From WGAB01 sp964406105 (lineage in GTDB: Bacteria > Hydrothermota > Hydrothermia > WGAB01), in NCBI GenBank assembly GCA_964406105.1, contig CAYOQK010000005.1, forward strand, positions 1-42,775: a stretch of DNA of 42,775 nt. Reading direction: 5' to 3'. Every line of letters begins with the position of its first letter. Position 1 is the stretch's first letter. Of the stretch, positions 15,920 to 24,697 are shown piece after piece. Position numbers and translations under genes: made by a program. Below the pieces are notes generated by a model. It was not told the origin of the DNA, did not search any database, and worked only from the letters and a program-made list of their open reading frames with translations.

Positions 15920-15925
15920 TACAAT
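15920..15925 (+). promoter_or_regulatory. -10 element of the phoH operon
   Basis: TACAAT lies 14 bases before the phoH ATG, which would give a leader of only about 8 bases. It directly follows the upstream terminator, and a possible -35 (TTGCGT, 15895-15900) falls in the terminator loop at a long spacing of 19 bases. Confidence 0.55.
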
Positions 15926-15939
15926 CCGAAAGCACGGCC

Positions 15940-16914
15940 ATGGAGCGGCGGATCACCCTGGAGCACATTGAACCCCTGAGACTTACCGGTGTGGGGGAGC
16001 GCAACATTCAGGCGCTCCGCCAGGCCCTGAAGGCCTCCATTGTGGTGCGGGGGCAAGAGATCATCCTTCAAGGGCCCGAGGACGAGGTTCGCCGGGCCGA
16101 AGAAGTGCTCCGCCGCCTGATCCGCCGGGTGGAACACAAGGGCTACGTGCTGGAGGAGGACGTTCAGGCTCTCCTGCGTGAGGTGCAACACGAGCCGTCG
16201 GCCCCAGTCGCTCCCTCCTCGCTGGAGATCATCACACCCAAAAAGCGGATTGTACCCAAAACCCCCAACCAAGAACGCTACCTCCGAGCCATTCTGGAAA
16301 ACCATGTGGTGGTGGGAATCGGGCCTGCCGGCACTGGCAAAACCTACCTCGCGGTGGCCATGGCCGTGAAGTTCCTGCTGGAGAAACGGGTAGAGAAGAT
16401 CGTGCTCACCCGACCGGCCGTGGAGGCGGGCGAGTCCTTGGGCTTTCTGCCCGGTGATTTCCAGGAGAAAATCAACCCTTATCTGACCCCTCTGTACGAT
16501 GCGTTGTACTCCATGCTTCCCGCCGACCGGGTGCGGCGGCTCATGGAAACCCGGGTAATTGAAGTGGCCCCTTTGGCCTACATGCGAGGCCGCACCCTAC
16601 AGGACGCCTTCCTGATCTTAGACGAAGCCCAAAACACCCGCGCGGTCCAAATGAAGATGTTCCTCACCCGCATCGGTCCCCGTACCAAGGTGGTGATCAC
16701 CGGAGACATCACACAGATTGACCTGCCCAAGGAGTCCAACTCCGGCCTGGTGGAGATCCAACGGATCCTGAGGGACATCCCGGGCATCGTATTCATCCAC
16801 TTCGGGCCGGAGGACGTGGTGCGCCACGAACTGGTGCGGAAGATCGTGGAGGCCTACGAACGCCGCGAACGTGAACGGCAACAGGCCCCGACCGAGGGGG
16901 AAGAAAACGCATGA
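15940..16914 (+). CDS. ybeZ: PhoH family ATPase (YbeZ-like)
   Basis: The product has 324 residues, normal for PhoH/YbeZ. An N-terminal region of about 100 residues, with a KH-like segment around RGQEIILQGPEDEVRRAEE, precedes a RecA-like ATPase. Walker A is GPAGTGKT at 128-135, the PhoH block is RPAVEAGESLGFLPGD, and Walker B is ILDEAQNT at 226-233. The protein is thought to be an ATP-driven partner of YbeY in rRNA processing, and ybeY lies two genes downstream. I chose ATG 15940 since the frame upstream runs into the terminator and the -10 box. The stop overlaps the next ATG by 4 bases (ATGA). Confidence 0.94.
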   Translation: MERRITLEHIEPLRLTGVGERNIQALRQALKASIVVRGQEIILQGPEDEVRRAEEVLRRLIRRVEHKGYVLEEDVQALLREVQHEPSAPVAPSSLEIITPKKRIVPKTPNQERYLRAILENHVVVGIGPAGTGKTYLAVAMAVKFLLEKRVEKIVLTRPAVEAGESLGFLPGDFQEKINPYLTPLYDALYSMLPADRVRRLMETRVIEVAPLAYMRGRTLQDAFLILDEAQNTRAVQMKMFLTRIGPRTKVVITGDITQIDLPKESNSGLVEIQRILRDIPGIVFIHFGPEDVVRHELVRKIVEAYERRERERQQAPTEGEENA

Positions 16915-18170
16915 ATGCGGGCGTTTCTTTTCCCACCCTGGTGGTGGAAGCGGGTTTTCTGTTCACCCTGGTGCTCTACTTCTGGCTCACCCGGGAACAG
17001 CGTCCCCTCTCCAAGGCCCGAGTGGCTGCCCTGCTGGTGGCCCTGGCGGTACCCCTTACCGTGGGGCTCCTGCTGAGCCCCCAGTACCCCATGTTCACCC
17101 TGGTGCCCTTTCTGGCCGTGATGGTCCATATGACCCTGGACCTGGAAACGGCCCTGCTCCTCTCGCTCGTGGCCTCGGGCGCCTTGGCCGCTCTGCTCCC
17201 AGGCACCTGGTCCCCCTTTGCCCTACTGGTGTACAACACCTTTGTGGGCTGGACCGCTGCCTTCGCCGCCACCTACTTCCACGACCGATACTCCATCTAC
17301 CGCATCGTGGTGGTGGTGGCCGCTGTGGCCGGCCTCTTGGCCTTCGTTTTCTGGGTGGACCAGGTGAACCCGGTCAAGATCGCCACCTGGGCTACCCTCT
17401 CGGCCCTGATCTCTGGCCTGACAGTGCTGGGGGTTTTGCCCCTCTACGAGCGGTTTTTCCAGGTGTCCACCGACTTCCTGCTCCTGGAACTCTCCAACAC
17501 CAACGCCCCCTTGCTGCGGGAGTTGGCCCAGCGGGCTCCCGGCACCTTTACCCATAGCCTCAATGTGGCCCACCTGGCCGAGGCGGCTGCCCGTGCTCTG
17601 GGGCTGAACCCCCTGCTGGCCCGGGTAGCGGCCCTGTACCACGATATCGGCAAACTCAAGAACCCCCATCTTTTCATTGAGAACCAAATCGGTGCCGAAA
17701 ACCCCCACGATGCCCTTCCCCCGGAGGAGAGTGTTCGGATCCTGGTGGACCACGTGCGCGAGGGACTACGCCTGGCCCAGCAGTATGGGCTCCCGCGCGA
17801 GATCGTCGGGGTGATCCAAAGCCATCACGGCACCTCCCTGATCCGCCCCTTCTTCGCCAAAGCCTTGGAATCCCAAGGGGATGCCCAGGAGGCAGCGTAC
17901 CGCTACCCCGGCCCCAAACCCCGCAACAAACTGGAGGCCATCGTGATGCTGGCCGATTCCGTGGAGGCCGCCATCCGTAGCCTAAGGAACCCCACCCTAT
18001 ACGAGATCCGCACCATGACCCACCAGGTGCTGGAAGGCAAGTGGAACGAAGGCCAACTGGACGACACCGACCTCACCCGCCGCGATCTGGGCCTCATTGA
18101 AGAGGCCTTTCTCCAGGCATTAAAGGGCATTTTTCACCCCCGCATTGAGTACCCCGAGGTGGGCCAATGA
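16911..18170 (+). CDS. Membrane HD-domain phosphohydrolase, short PgpH-like
   Basis: The product has 419 residues. About seven membrane helices (roughly 10-26, 37-56, 61-76, 78-97, 103-122, 131-149, 158-177) are followed by a cytoplasmic HD domain with His215 in THSLNVAHLAEAA and the HD pair at 244-245 in YHDIGKLKNP, plus the later QSHHGTSL. Full-length PgpH/YqfF proteins have an extracellular 7TMR-HDED domain of several hundred residues before the helices; here it is absent. The HD sequence fits c-di-AMP hydrolysis to pApA, but that activity is inferred. The gene order phoH-HD-ybeY is the conserved one. It overlaps phoH and ybeY by 4 bases each. Confidence 0.88.
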   Translation: MNAGVSFPTLVVEAGFLFTLVLYFWLTREQRPLSKARVAALLVALAVPLTVGLLLSPQYPMFTLVPFLAVMVHMTLDLETALLLSLVASGALAALLPGTWSPFALLVYNTFVGWTAAFAATYFHDRYSIYRIVVVVAAVAGLLAFVFWVDQVNPVKIATWATLSALISGLTVLGVLPLYERFFQVSTDFLLLELSNTNAPLLRELAQRAPGTFTHSLNVAHLAEAAARALGLNPLLARVAALYHDIGKLKNPHLFIENQIGAENPHDALPPEESVRILVDHVREGLRLAQQYGLPREIVGVIQSHHGTSLIRPFFAKALESQGDAQEAAYRYPGPKPRNKLEAIVMLADSVEAAIRSLRNPTLYEIRTMTHQVLEGKWNEGQLDDTDLTRRDLGLIEEAFLQALKGIFHPRIEYPEVGQ

Positions 18171-18592
18171 ACCTGGTGAACCACCAGAACGCCTATCCCC
18201 TTCCCCCCAGAATCCTCCAACGGATGGAACAGAAACTCCGGGAATACGTCCAGCGATACGGGCTCCGGTCTGCCACCGTGGTGCTGGTGGACGACGCGTA
18301 CATCACCACCTTAAACCAGCAGTTCCTGGGCCGGCCGCGGCCCACCAATGTGTTGGCCTTTGACTTGGGCGATGAGGCCGAAGTGTACGTGTCCACCGAA
18401 ACCACAGCCCGAGAGTTCGGGCCTGAAAACCTGGTGGTAGGGCTCCTGTACTACGCTGTCCACGGGCTGCTGCACCTTTCAGGCTACGACCACAAGGTCC
18501 GGAGCCGTGCGGCCGAGATGGAACGCCTCCAACAAGAGGTTTTGGCCGATCTGGAGGCCACCTTCTCCCCCAAGGACTCCGCAGGTGCGTGA
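18167..18592 (+). CDS. ybeY: rRNA maturation RNase YbeY
   Basis: The protein has 141 residues, typical for YbeY, a zinc endoribonuclease needed for 16S rRNA 3' maturation and ribosome quality control. The zinc motif HxxxHxxxxxH is present as HGLLHLSGYDH with ligands His99, His103 and His109, and the conserved substrate-side block is RPTNVLAFDLG at about 58-68. It starts inside the stop region of the HD gene (ATGA) and shares the operon with phoH, its known functional partner. Confidence 0.95.
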   Translation: MNLVNHQNAYPLPPRILQRMEQKLREYVQRYGLRSATVVLVDDAYITTLNQQFLGRPRPTNVLAFDLGDEAEVYVSTETTAREFGPENLVVGLLYYAVHGLLHLSGYDHKVRSRAAEMERLQQEVLADLEATFSPKDSAGA

Positions 18593-18654
18593 ACCATGAA
18601 CCGCTGGTCCCTTCCTCGGCGAACCCCTGGCCCAAGCCCCTGAGGTAGAGCGTC

Positions 18655-19875
18655 ATGTTGCTGATGCACCTGGGCATTCTGGCGGTACTGCTCTTCTTCT
18701 CCTTCGTGTTTTCCGGCTCAGAGATCGCCTATTTCACCCTTTCGCGCAAACACCTGTACGAAGAACCCGGTCGGATCGGCCGATGGATGCGCCAACTCCT
18801 GGCCAAGCCCCATCGGTTCCTGGTGATGGTGCTCACCGCCAACCTGGCGGTCAACTCCTTTGCCTCTTCCCTGTACTCGGTGCTCACCGGCCTGTACTTC
18901 GCCTTTTTGGTGGAACCATGGAAAACCGTGTGGGACGTGATCTCCTTCACTCTGGTGCTGTTGTTGGTGTCCGAGGTCTCGCCTAAGGCCCTGGCCCTCA
19001 CCTATCCCCGCACCTTCGCCCGCTGGAGCGCAGCCATCAACCTGGTGGTGTACTACCTGCTATCGCCGCTCCTGGTGCCCCTTTCGGCCCTGGTGGCCTG
19101 GCTGTCCCGCTTCGGCATCCAGGCCCAGCCCCCTTTGACCGAGGAGGAGATCCTCCAACTGGTGCGAGGGTCCCAGGAACCCGCTCTCAAACTCCTGGAA
19201 CGGGGCGTGCTGTTCCTCTCCCACACGGTGCAGGACATCGCCACCCCCCGCAAGGAGATCAAGGCCCTGCCCTACGAGGCCACCCTGGAGGAGGCATTGG
19301 ACCTGTTCCGGGCTACCCGCCACAGCCGGTTCCCGGTGTTCCAGGGCACCTTGGACCACGTGGTGGGGTTCATTGAGATCCCGCAGATCATGCGCAGCGG
19401 CACCCAAGACTTCCAAACACCGATCCGTCGGTTCCTGCAGCGTCCCCTCTTCGTACCCGAGTCCCTGAACCTGCTTCAGTTTGTGCGGAAGTTCCGCGCT
19501 GCCGGTGCCCGAATGGCCATCGTGGTGGACGAGTACGGGGGCACCGATGGCCTTGTGACCATGGGCGATATCGCCCGCTTCTTCTTCGGCACCTTGGCCG
19601 AAGAGTTTGAGGAGGAACCCCTGCTCATCAAACGGGTGGGTCCCCGCGACTTTATCCTGCCCGGCGACTTAGAACTCAGCCGTTTTGCAGAGATCACGGG
19701 CGTGAACCTCGGCGACGCCGGCACGCTGTCGGCCCTGATCCTGGAACACTTGGGCCGCATCCCTCGGGAGGGCGAGGCTATTACCATCGGCAACGTGGAG
19801 TTCTTCGTGCTGGCCAAGGAGGGCGAAACCCTCACCCGTCTGAAGGTGCACCTCAAGGAGGCACCCCATGGCTGA
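18655..19875 (+). CDS. CNNM/CorC-type transporter with DUF21, CBS and CorC_HlyC domains
   Basis: The product has 406 residues. Residues 1-160 form the DUF21 membrane domain (FSFVFSGSEIAYFTLSRKHL and following helices), with a CBS pair at about 185-310 and the CorC_HlyC domain at about 325-400 (DFILPGDLELSRFAEITG). Between them is VVDEYGGTDGLVTMGDI, typical of the family. Such proteins act in Mg2+ or Co2+ homeostasis, either exporting or sensing Mg2+. The gene sits in the phoH-ybeY-corC order also seen in enterobacteria. It starts 62 bases after ybeY and its stop overlaps the next start by 8 bases. The ATG at 18655 has GAGGT 10 bases before it; an ATG at 18664 is possible. Confidence 0.9.
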   Translation: MLLMHLGILAVLLFFSFVFSGSEIAYFTLSRKHLYEEPGRIGRWMRQLLAKPHRFLVMVLTANLAVNSFASSLYSVLTGLYFAFLVEPWKTVWDVISFTLVLLLVSEVSPKALALTYPRTFARWSAAINLVVYYLLSPLLVPLSALVAWLSRFGIQAQPPLTEEEILQLVRGSQEPALKLLERGVLFLSHTVQDIATPRKEIKALPYEATLEEALDLFRATRHSRFPVFQGTLDHVVGFIEIPQIMRSGTQDFQTPIRRFLQRPLFVPESLNLLQFVRKFRAAGARMAIVVDEYGGTDGLVTMGDIARFFFGTLAEEFEEEPLLIKRVGPRDFILPGDLELSRFAEITGVNLGDAGTLSALILEHLGRIPREGEAITIGNVEFFVLAKEGETLTRLKVHLKEAPHG

Positions 19876-20830
19876 GATCGTGGTCTTCATGTTCAGCATC
19901 TTGGGCGTCGCCGTGATCGCTGCCTATGAGATCGCTTACATCGTGCGGGAAAAGGGGGTGATCGCCCAATGGTTCCGCTCACCCCTCAAGGAGTTCGTAC
20001 AAAACCCTCACCGGGTCATCATCACAGTGCTTTTCGGCATCAACCTCTTCAGCGTGTTGGCTGCGGTGGTCCTCACACGCTGGACCCTGCGCTTCGGCCA
20101 AGAGGGCATCGCCGTGCTGGTGGCCGGCACCCTAACCACCTTCTTTGTGGTGTTCTTCGGCGAGATCCTGCCCAAGAGCATCGCCCGGCTGAACCCCGAC
20201 CGGTACATCCGACGGTTAACCCCGCTGATCTACGGCATCTACCGAGGGTTCCAGCCCCTGGTGCACGTGGTGGAACGGGTGGTGTACCGAAACCTGGAGG
20301 GCCGCGGAGAATACTCCCTCACCGATGAGATTGAAGCCCTCCTGTGGAAGGGGCGCTGGGAAAAGAAGGACCTGGATCCCGACGAGTTCCAGTTCCTGGA
20401 GCGCACCCTGCACTTTTTCCAGGAGCCTGTAAAAAACCTAATGATCCCCATCCGCAGGATTTTTGCTGTGGAAATCTCCACACCACCAAAAGAAGTTTTG
20501 AAAATTCCAGAGGTGTACACTCTGGAACGGTTCCCCGTGTATCGGGAGCGCCTTGACCAAATCGCAGGAATCGTTCATATTAAAGACCTCTTCGGCGTTC
20601 AGGAACACGATTCCCTGGAGGATTTCCTTCGCCCGGTGGCCTTCGTGTTTCGCGACTGGACCGTGGATAAAGTGGTCCAGCAGATGCGCAAAGAGGGGGT
20701 AACCTTCGCCGTCGTGGTGGATGAATTCGGGAACGCTGTAGGCATGGTCAACCTTGACCTCATACTGGAAGGATTAACCGGTGAAGCAGAAAGTCCTCAC
20801 CAAGATCGACAAACTCCTGGAGATCGTTGA
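19868..20830 (+). CDS. Second CNNM-like protein, lacking the CorC_HlyC domain
   Basis: The product has 320 residues and is paralogous to the preceding gene. A DUF21 membrane domain (about 1-150, with FFGEILPKSIARLNPD) is followed by a CBS-like pair (about 180-310) ending in VVVDEFGNAVGMVNLDLI. The chain then stops after only about 20 more residues, so the C-terminal CorC_HlyC domain found in its neighbour is missing. The final 50 bases overlap the start of mgtE in another frame. Two overlapping DUF21 genes suggest a heteromer, perhaps with one CorC_HlyC domain per pair. Function in Mg2+ transport is inferred from the family and from mgtE next door. Confidence 0.87.
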   Translation: MAEIVVFMFSILGVAVIAAYEIAYIVREKGVIAQWFRSPLKEFVQNPHRVIITVLFGINLFSVLAAVVLTRWTLRFGQEGIAVLVAGTLTTFFVVFFGEILPKSIARLNPDRYIRRLTPLIYGIYRGFQPLVHVVERVVYRNLEGRGEYSLTDEIEALLWKGRWEKKDLDPDEFQFLERTLHFFQEPVKNLMIPIRRIFAVEISTPPKEVLKIPEVYTLERFPVYRERLDQIAGIVHIKDLFGVQEHDSLEDFLRPVAFVFRDWTVDKVVQQMRKEGVTFAVVVDEFGNAVGMVNLDLILEGLTGEAESPHQDRQTPGDR

Positions 20831-22136
20831 GGTTCTCCAAAGAACCCACGATCCCCGGCGAATCGCGGTTTTCCTGTCCAACAAACACCCCCAAGACGTG
20901 GCAAAGGTGCTGGAACGCCTGCCCTCGGACCTCCGGGTGCAGGTGTTCCGTTACCTTCCCAATGAACTCCAGGCCGAAGTCCTCATCTACCTGGAAGAAC
21001 AGCCCTTAGAGGAGATTTTGGAGACCCTCTCCGATCAAGACCTCTACCAACTCGTGGAAGAAATGGACGCCGACGACGCCGCCGACTTCCTGGGGGAACT
21101 GGACCAAGAGGAACGGGAGAAGATCCTGTCGCTGGTAGACGAGGAAGACCGCCAAGAGCTCCAAGAACTCCTTACCTACCCCGAGAACACCGCCGGCGGC
21201 CTGATGAGCAAGGAGTTCCTCGCCTTGCCCGAGGATACCACCGTGCGCGAGGCTCTAAAACGGGTGAAGGAATGGGAAGAGGACATCTCCCTCATCTTCG
21301 TCACCGATCAAAAGGGCCGCTTCAAGGGCGTGGTTCCCCTCCGAGACCTCATTGATGCCCCGGACGACCGCCGCATTGGCGTGCTGGTCAAAGAAATCCC
21401 CACCGTACCCGCCACCATGGACCAGGAAGAGGTGGTACGGGTGTTTGAAAAGTACGACCTCTTTTACCTGCCCGTGGTGGACGAAGCGGATCGCCTGCTG
21501 GGCGTGATCACGGTGGACGACATCCTGGACGTTCTGGAAGAGGAGGCCTCGGAGGACATCGCCCGCCTGTCCGGCCTCAGCCGCATTGAGAGCCTGCTGC
21601 TGCCCCCATGGAACTCGGCCCGCGCCCGAATTCCCTGGCTTCTCGCCAACCTGGGCACCGCCTTCCTGGCCTCCGCAGTGGTGAGCCTCTTCAAAAACGC
21701 CATTGACGCCTTCGCCTACCTGGCGGTGTTCATGCCCGTGATCGCAGGCATGGGAGGCAACGCCGGGATCCAAGCCCTGGCCCTCACCGTGCGATCCTTG
21801 GCCCTGGGCGAGATCAGCCGAAGGGATGCCACCCGCATCATCCTCAACGAGTTCCTCACTGGCCTGATGGTGGGCCTCGTGGTGGGCACCGCCTCCGGCC
21901 TTATCGCCTGGCTCTGGGTGGGAAAACCCCTCTTCGGCCTCCTGGTGTTCGCCGCCCTGCTGGCCAATATGGTGGTGGCCTGCATCGCGGGGTTCCTGGT
22001 GCCCTTGGCCATCAAAGCCCTGGGTGGCGATCCAGCCACCGCCTCCGGCGTGATCGTCACCACCTTTACCGACGTCACCGGCTATTTCTTCTTCCTGGGC
22101 CTCTCCACCCTGTTCCTGAAAACCCTCACCGGCTGA
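20781..22136 (+). CDS. mgtE: Magnesium transporter MgtE
   Basis: The product has 451 residues in the normal three-part layout: an acidic helical N domain (about 15-135), a CBS pair (about 138-260, beginning at YPENTAGGLMSKEF), a connecting helix, and five membrane helices (about 285-450). The channel motifs GMGGNAGIQ and DPATASGVIVTTFTDVTGYF, with the pore aspartate, are intact. Mg2+ bound between the cytoplasmic domains closes the pore when the internal level is high. The GTG start overlaps the preceding CNNM-like gene by 50 bases, with AAGGA about 8 bases before it, so the three genes are probably expressed together and combine import with CNNM-type control. Confidence 0.95.
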   Translation: MKQKVLTKIDKLLEIVEVLQRTHDPRRIAVFLSNKHPQDVAKVLERLPSDLRVQVFRYLPNELQAEVLIYLEEQPLEEILETLSDQDLYQLVEEMDADDAADFLGELDQEEREKILSLVDEEDRQELQELLTYPENTAGGLMSKEFLALPEDTTVREALKRVKEWEEDISLIFVTDQKGRFKGVVPLRDLIDAPDDRRIGVLVKEIPTVPATMDQEEVVRVFEKYDLFYLPVVDEADRLLGVITVDDILDVLEEEASEDIARLSGLSRIESLLLPPWNSARARIPWLLANLGTAFLASAVVSLFKNAIDAFAYLAVFMPVIAGMGGNAGIQALALTVRSLALGEISRRDATRIILNEFLTGLMVGLVVGTASGLIAWLWVGKPLFGLLVFAALLANMVVACIAGFLVPLAIKALGGDPATASGVIVTTFTDVTGYFFFLGLSTLFLKTLTG

Positions 22137-22151
22137 CCCCACCCTCGCCTG

Positions 22152-22157
22152 TATCTT
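22152..22157 (+). promoter_or_regulatory. -10-like element before the MPGP-like phosphatase
   Basis: TATCTT lies 6 bases before the ATG at 22164, in a 27-base gap after mgtE. No Shine-Dalgarno is present, which fits a leaderless transcript. No clear -35 was found, so the evidence is weaker than for the tonB or cysS promoters. Confidence 0.45.
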
Positions 22158-22163
22158 TAGGGC

Positions 22164-22928
22164 ATGCGGGTGATCTTCACGGATCTGGATGGCACCCTGC
22201 TGGACTCCTCATACCGCTTTGACGCCGCCCGGCCAGCCCTCGCCTGCTGCCATACCCTCAGGGTTCCTTTGACGGCGGTATCCAGCAAAACCCTCTCGGA
22301 AATGGTGCTCTGGGCTCAACCCTTGGGCCTGACAGCCCTCGTGTACGAAAACGGGTTCGGTATTGCCCTGCAGGAAGCCACCCCTCCCTGGCTGAAACCC
22401 CGTACACTTCGTCGCTTCGGCTATCACCCCCGGGGCACAGGCCCGTGGTTCCTATGGGAACAGGAATTTCCAGATCTCTGGGAACAGATCCAACGGATCC
22501 TGGCACGGTTCCCCAAGGACCAGGTTCGCCCCGCCACAGAACTCTCCGAGGACACCTGGGTGCAAATCACCGGCCTTCCCCGCGAGATGGTTCGCCGGGC
22601 CCGAAACCGCCGAGGGGTTCCTCCCCTGTGGGTGGCCCCTGAGCTTCGGGCCCGGGTGGCACACACCTTCCGTGAGGCCGGGTTTCGGGTGGGTGAAGGC
22701 CGGCACTTCATCACCGTGGCCCCCTACGACAAGGGAACCGCCGTCCAAGCCCTGGTGGCCGCAGTGCGTGCCCGGCACCCCCACGCCCAATTCCTGGCCC
22801 TGGGCGACCAACCCGCCGATGAGGCCATGGCCCCCTTTGTAGACCGCTTCGTGAAGGTCCACGGACCCGAACAGTGGAACCAGGTGGTTCTCCGCTGGCT
22901 CTCCTGTCCGCCGGAGGGGTTGCCATGA
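22164..22928 (+). CDS. HAD phosphatase, mannosyl-3-phosphoglycerate phosphatase-like
   Basis: The product has 254 residues and belongs to the Cof-type HAD phosphatases closest in pattern to MpgP. The nucleophile motif is FTDLDGTLLD (Asp7, Asp9), the second motif is SSKTLSE (about 40-46), the family block YENGFGIAL follows at 61-69, and the final motif is ALGDQPADEAMAPFVD. MpgP dephosphorylates mannosyl-3-phosphoglycerate to mannosylglycerate, a solute of thermophiles; glucosyl-3-phosphoglycerate is a common alternative substrate. The ND of the usual GDxxND is AD here. No glycosyl-3-phosphoglycerate synthase gene is in the window. The stop overlaps the next ATG by 4 bases, tying it to an envelope transport cluster. 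Confidence 0.82.
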   Translation: MRVIFTDLDGTLLDSSYRFDAARPALACCHTLRVPLTAVSSKTLSEMVLWAQPLGLTALVYENGFGIALQEATPPWLKPRTLRRFGYHPRGTGPWFLWEQEFPDLWEQIQRILARFPKDQVRPATELSEDTWVQITGLPREMVRRARNRRGVPPLWVAPELRARVAHTFREAGFRVGEGRHFITVAPYDKGTAVQALVAAVRARHPHAQFLALGDQPADEAMAPFVDRFVKVHGPEQWNQVVLRWLSCPPEGLP

Positions 22929-23968
22929 GCCTCTGGATCGGACTGCTGTTGGCCTTTCTGGAGATCCACGGCCTGGTGGGGCGGGAAACCCTGCACGTTG
23001 AGGCCCTGCCCACCCTCCACCACTGGGGCGGCACCCTGCTCATGAACTTGGGCACCACCCAGGGCGATGTCCTGGTGCTACGGCTCCAGGGAACCCTGAT
23101 GGTTCAGGCCACCCAGGGCGATCTCCCAGGCCCCTTTGGCGGTGCCCAGGTGACACCCGTGGAAGCTTGGGCCCCGGAAACCCTCCGCCTATGGCACTGG
23201 GACGACCTTACCACCTCCGGTTCCTATCGCCAAGCCCAAGCGTGGCTGGCCCTACAGGCCGTCTCCCTGGAGTACCGTTGGCGACAACTCGCTGGGGAGA
23301 TCGGGCGGTTCCCCGTGGCCCTTGGCCTCAACCCCTGGTTCTCAGTGCTGGATCCGTTTCGGCTCTATCCCCGACAGTGGCCCCTCCTGGAATACTCCGG
23401 CGTGGATGGCCTTCGCTGGACCCTCCGCTCGGCCTCCAGCGAAGGCCAGGTCTTCTGGATCCCTGCCCGCTCCGATACCACCCGCTGGGGCGCAGTGTTT
23501 CACCTGTACCTGCCCTGGTGGGACGCCGTGGGGCAGGTGCTGCGGCTCCACCACGAAACCCACTGGGGTGCGGGGGCTCAGGGAAATTTGCTGGAGGGTG
23601 TGCTTCGTGTGGAGGCCACTTGGATCCAGAGGCCCGAGAACCCTGAAGGTCGCTTTGCCCTCCAGGTGTCCTACAGCCGATCCTGGGAACCCGGCACCCT
23701 GGACGCAACCCTCCTGTTCTCCCAAGACCCCCGCTATTTGGGCGGGCCTGGAGAGGGCTCCCCTCGGTGGATGGTCTCCTGGACCACCGAACGGGAACGC
23801 TGGGGCGGCCTGCTGGGTGTGGATCATGCCCAACGCCACACTGGCCTCTGGGCCGAAGCCCATTATTGGCTCTTCCCCTGGCTGCGGGTGTTCGCTCTGG
23901 GGCTCTACCACCAGGGGAACTCGCTCTCGGGATCCCATGCATCTGTGGGGCTTTCGTGGTATCCTTAA
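22925..23968 (+). CDS. Predicted exported beta-barrel protein
   Basis: The product has 347 residues from ATG 22925, chosen for the ATGA overlap with the previous gene and the GGAGGGG upstream; the frame is open 51 bases further, but there is no site there. A short signal-like start (MSLWIGLLLAFLEI) is followed by strand-rich, Trp/Tyr-rich sequence with regular alternation and a C-terminus ending in VGLSWYP, as barrels often end in an aromatic strand. No known domain was recognised. It stands directly before a LolA-like protein and an ABC transporter with two FtsX-type permeases, which suggests that it is the outer-membrane part of that system. This role is inference. Confidence 0.6.
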   Translation: MSLWIGLLLAFLEIHGLVGRETLHVEALPTLHHWGGTLLMNLGTTQGDVLVLRLQGTLMVQATQGDLPGPFGGAQVTPVEAWAPETLRLWHWDDLTTSGSYRQAQAWLALQAVSLEYRWRQLAGEIGRFPVALGLNPWFSVLDPFRLYPRQWPLLEYSGVDGLRWTLRSASSEGQVFWIPARSDTTRWGAVFHLYLPWWDAVGQVLRLHHETHWGAGAQGNLLEGVLRVEATWIQRPENPEGRFALQVSYSRSWEPGTLDATLLFSQDPRYLGGPGEGSPRWMVSWTTERERWGGLLGVDHAQRHTGLWAEAHYWLFPWLRVFALGLYHQGNSLSGSHASVGLSWYP

Positions 23969-23971
23969 GGC

Positions 23972-24691
23972 ATGATGCCCCTTCTTCTACTGCTTTTGGC
24001 CCTCTCCCCCCAAGAACTGGTGCAACGGGTGGAGAACCTGCTGCGGAGTTCCACGTCGGTGGGAGAGTACCAAATGGAGATCCTGCGGCCCCGGTTTCAC
24101 CGCACCCTCAGGTTTCGGTTCTGGGACGATCGGGCAGGTGACCGCTCCCTGGTGCTCATCCTGGAGCCTCCCAAGGACCGGGGCACGGTGTTTCTCAAAA
24201 TCCAAACCGACCTGTGGATGTACCTTCCTCGCGTGCGTCGCACCGTACGGATCCCGCCTTCCATGATGATGAACGCCTGGATGGGCAGCGATTTCACCAA
24301 CGACGATGTGGCCCGCAGCAGCTCCCTTTCCCGTGATTACCTTCCTCAACTGTTGGATCAGCGGGGCGACACGGTATGGCTGGAGCTTACCCCCAAACCG
24401 GAGGCTCCGGTGGTATGGGATCGCATCGTGCTCAAGATGCTTCTGCCCAACCTGCCTTTGGAAGAACACTACTACAACGCCCGGGGCGAGGAGGTGCGGG
24501 TCATCACCTTCAGTGAGGTCAAAACCCTCCACGGCCGACGGTTGCCCACGGTGCTGGAGGCCGTACCCTTGAACCGTCCGGGGCACCGCACCGTGCTCCG
24601 CCTCTTGGACGTGCAGTTTGATGTGCCCATGAAAGACTCGTGGTTCCAGGTAACCCGCCTGGAGGAGATCAGCACCCGAGGAGGTCCGTAG
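23972..24691 (+). CDS. Outer-membrane lipoprotein-sorting protein, LolA-like
   Basis: The product has 239 residues with a very short hydrophobic signal-like start (MMPLLLLLLALS). It belongs to the COG2834-type LolA-like proteins, which have a half-barrel that binds lipids or acyl chains. The family signature WMGSDFTNDD is present at about 101-110, preceded by LWMYLPRVRRTVRI. Proteins of this type are often encoded beside MMPL or FtsX-type transporters and are thought to carry lipophilic cargo through the periplasm. The ATG at 23972 follows the previous stop by 3 bases; ATG 23975 is equally possible. It lacks the classical lipobox. The cargo is unknown. Confidence 0.85.
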   Translation: MMPLLLLLLALSPQELVQRVENLLRSSTSVGEYQMEILRPRFHRTLRFRFWDDRAGDRSLVLILEPPKDRGTVFLKIQTDLWMYLPRVRRTVRIPPSMMMNAWMGSDFTNDDVARSSSLSRDYLPQLLDQRGDTVWLELTPKPEAPVVWDRIVLKMLLPNLPLEEHYYNARGEEVRVITFSEVKTLHGRRLPTVLEAVPLNRPGHRTVLRLLDVQFDVPMKDSWFQVTRLEEISTRGGP

Positions 24692-24697
24692 GCCGCC

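Noticed and set aside
23960..23965. TATCCT as a -10 box for the LolA-like gene, 6 bases before its ATG.
   Set aside because: The same bases code for the last two residues of the upstream gene, AAGG is present before the ATG, and the gene is inside a tight operon. A promoter is possible but unsupported.
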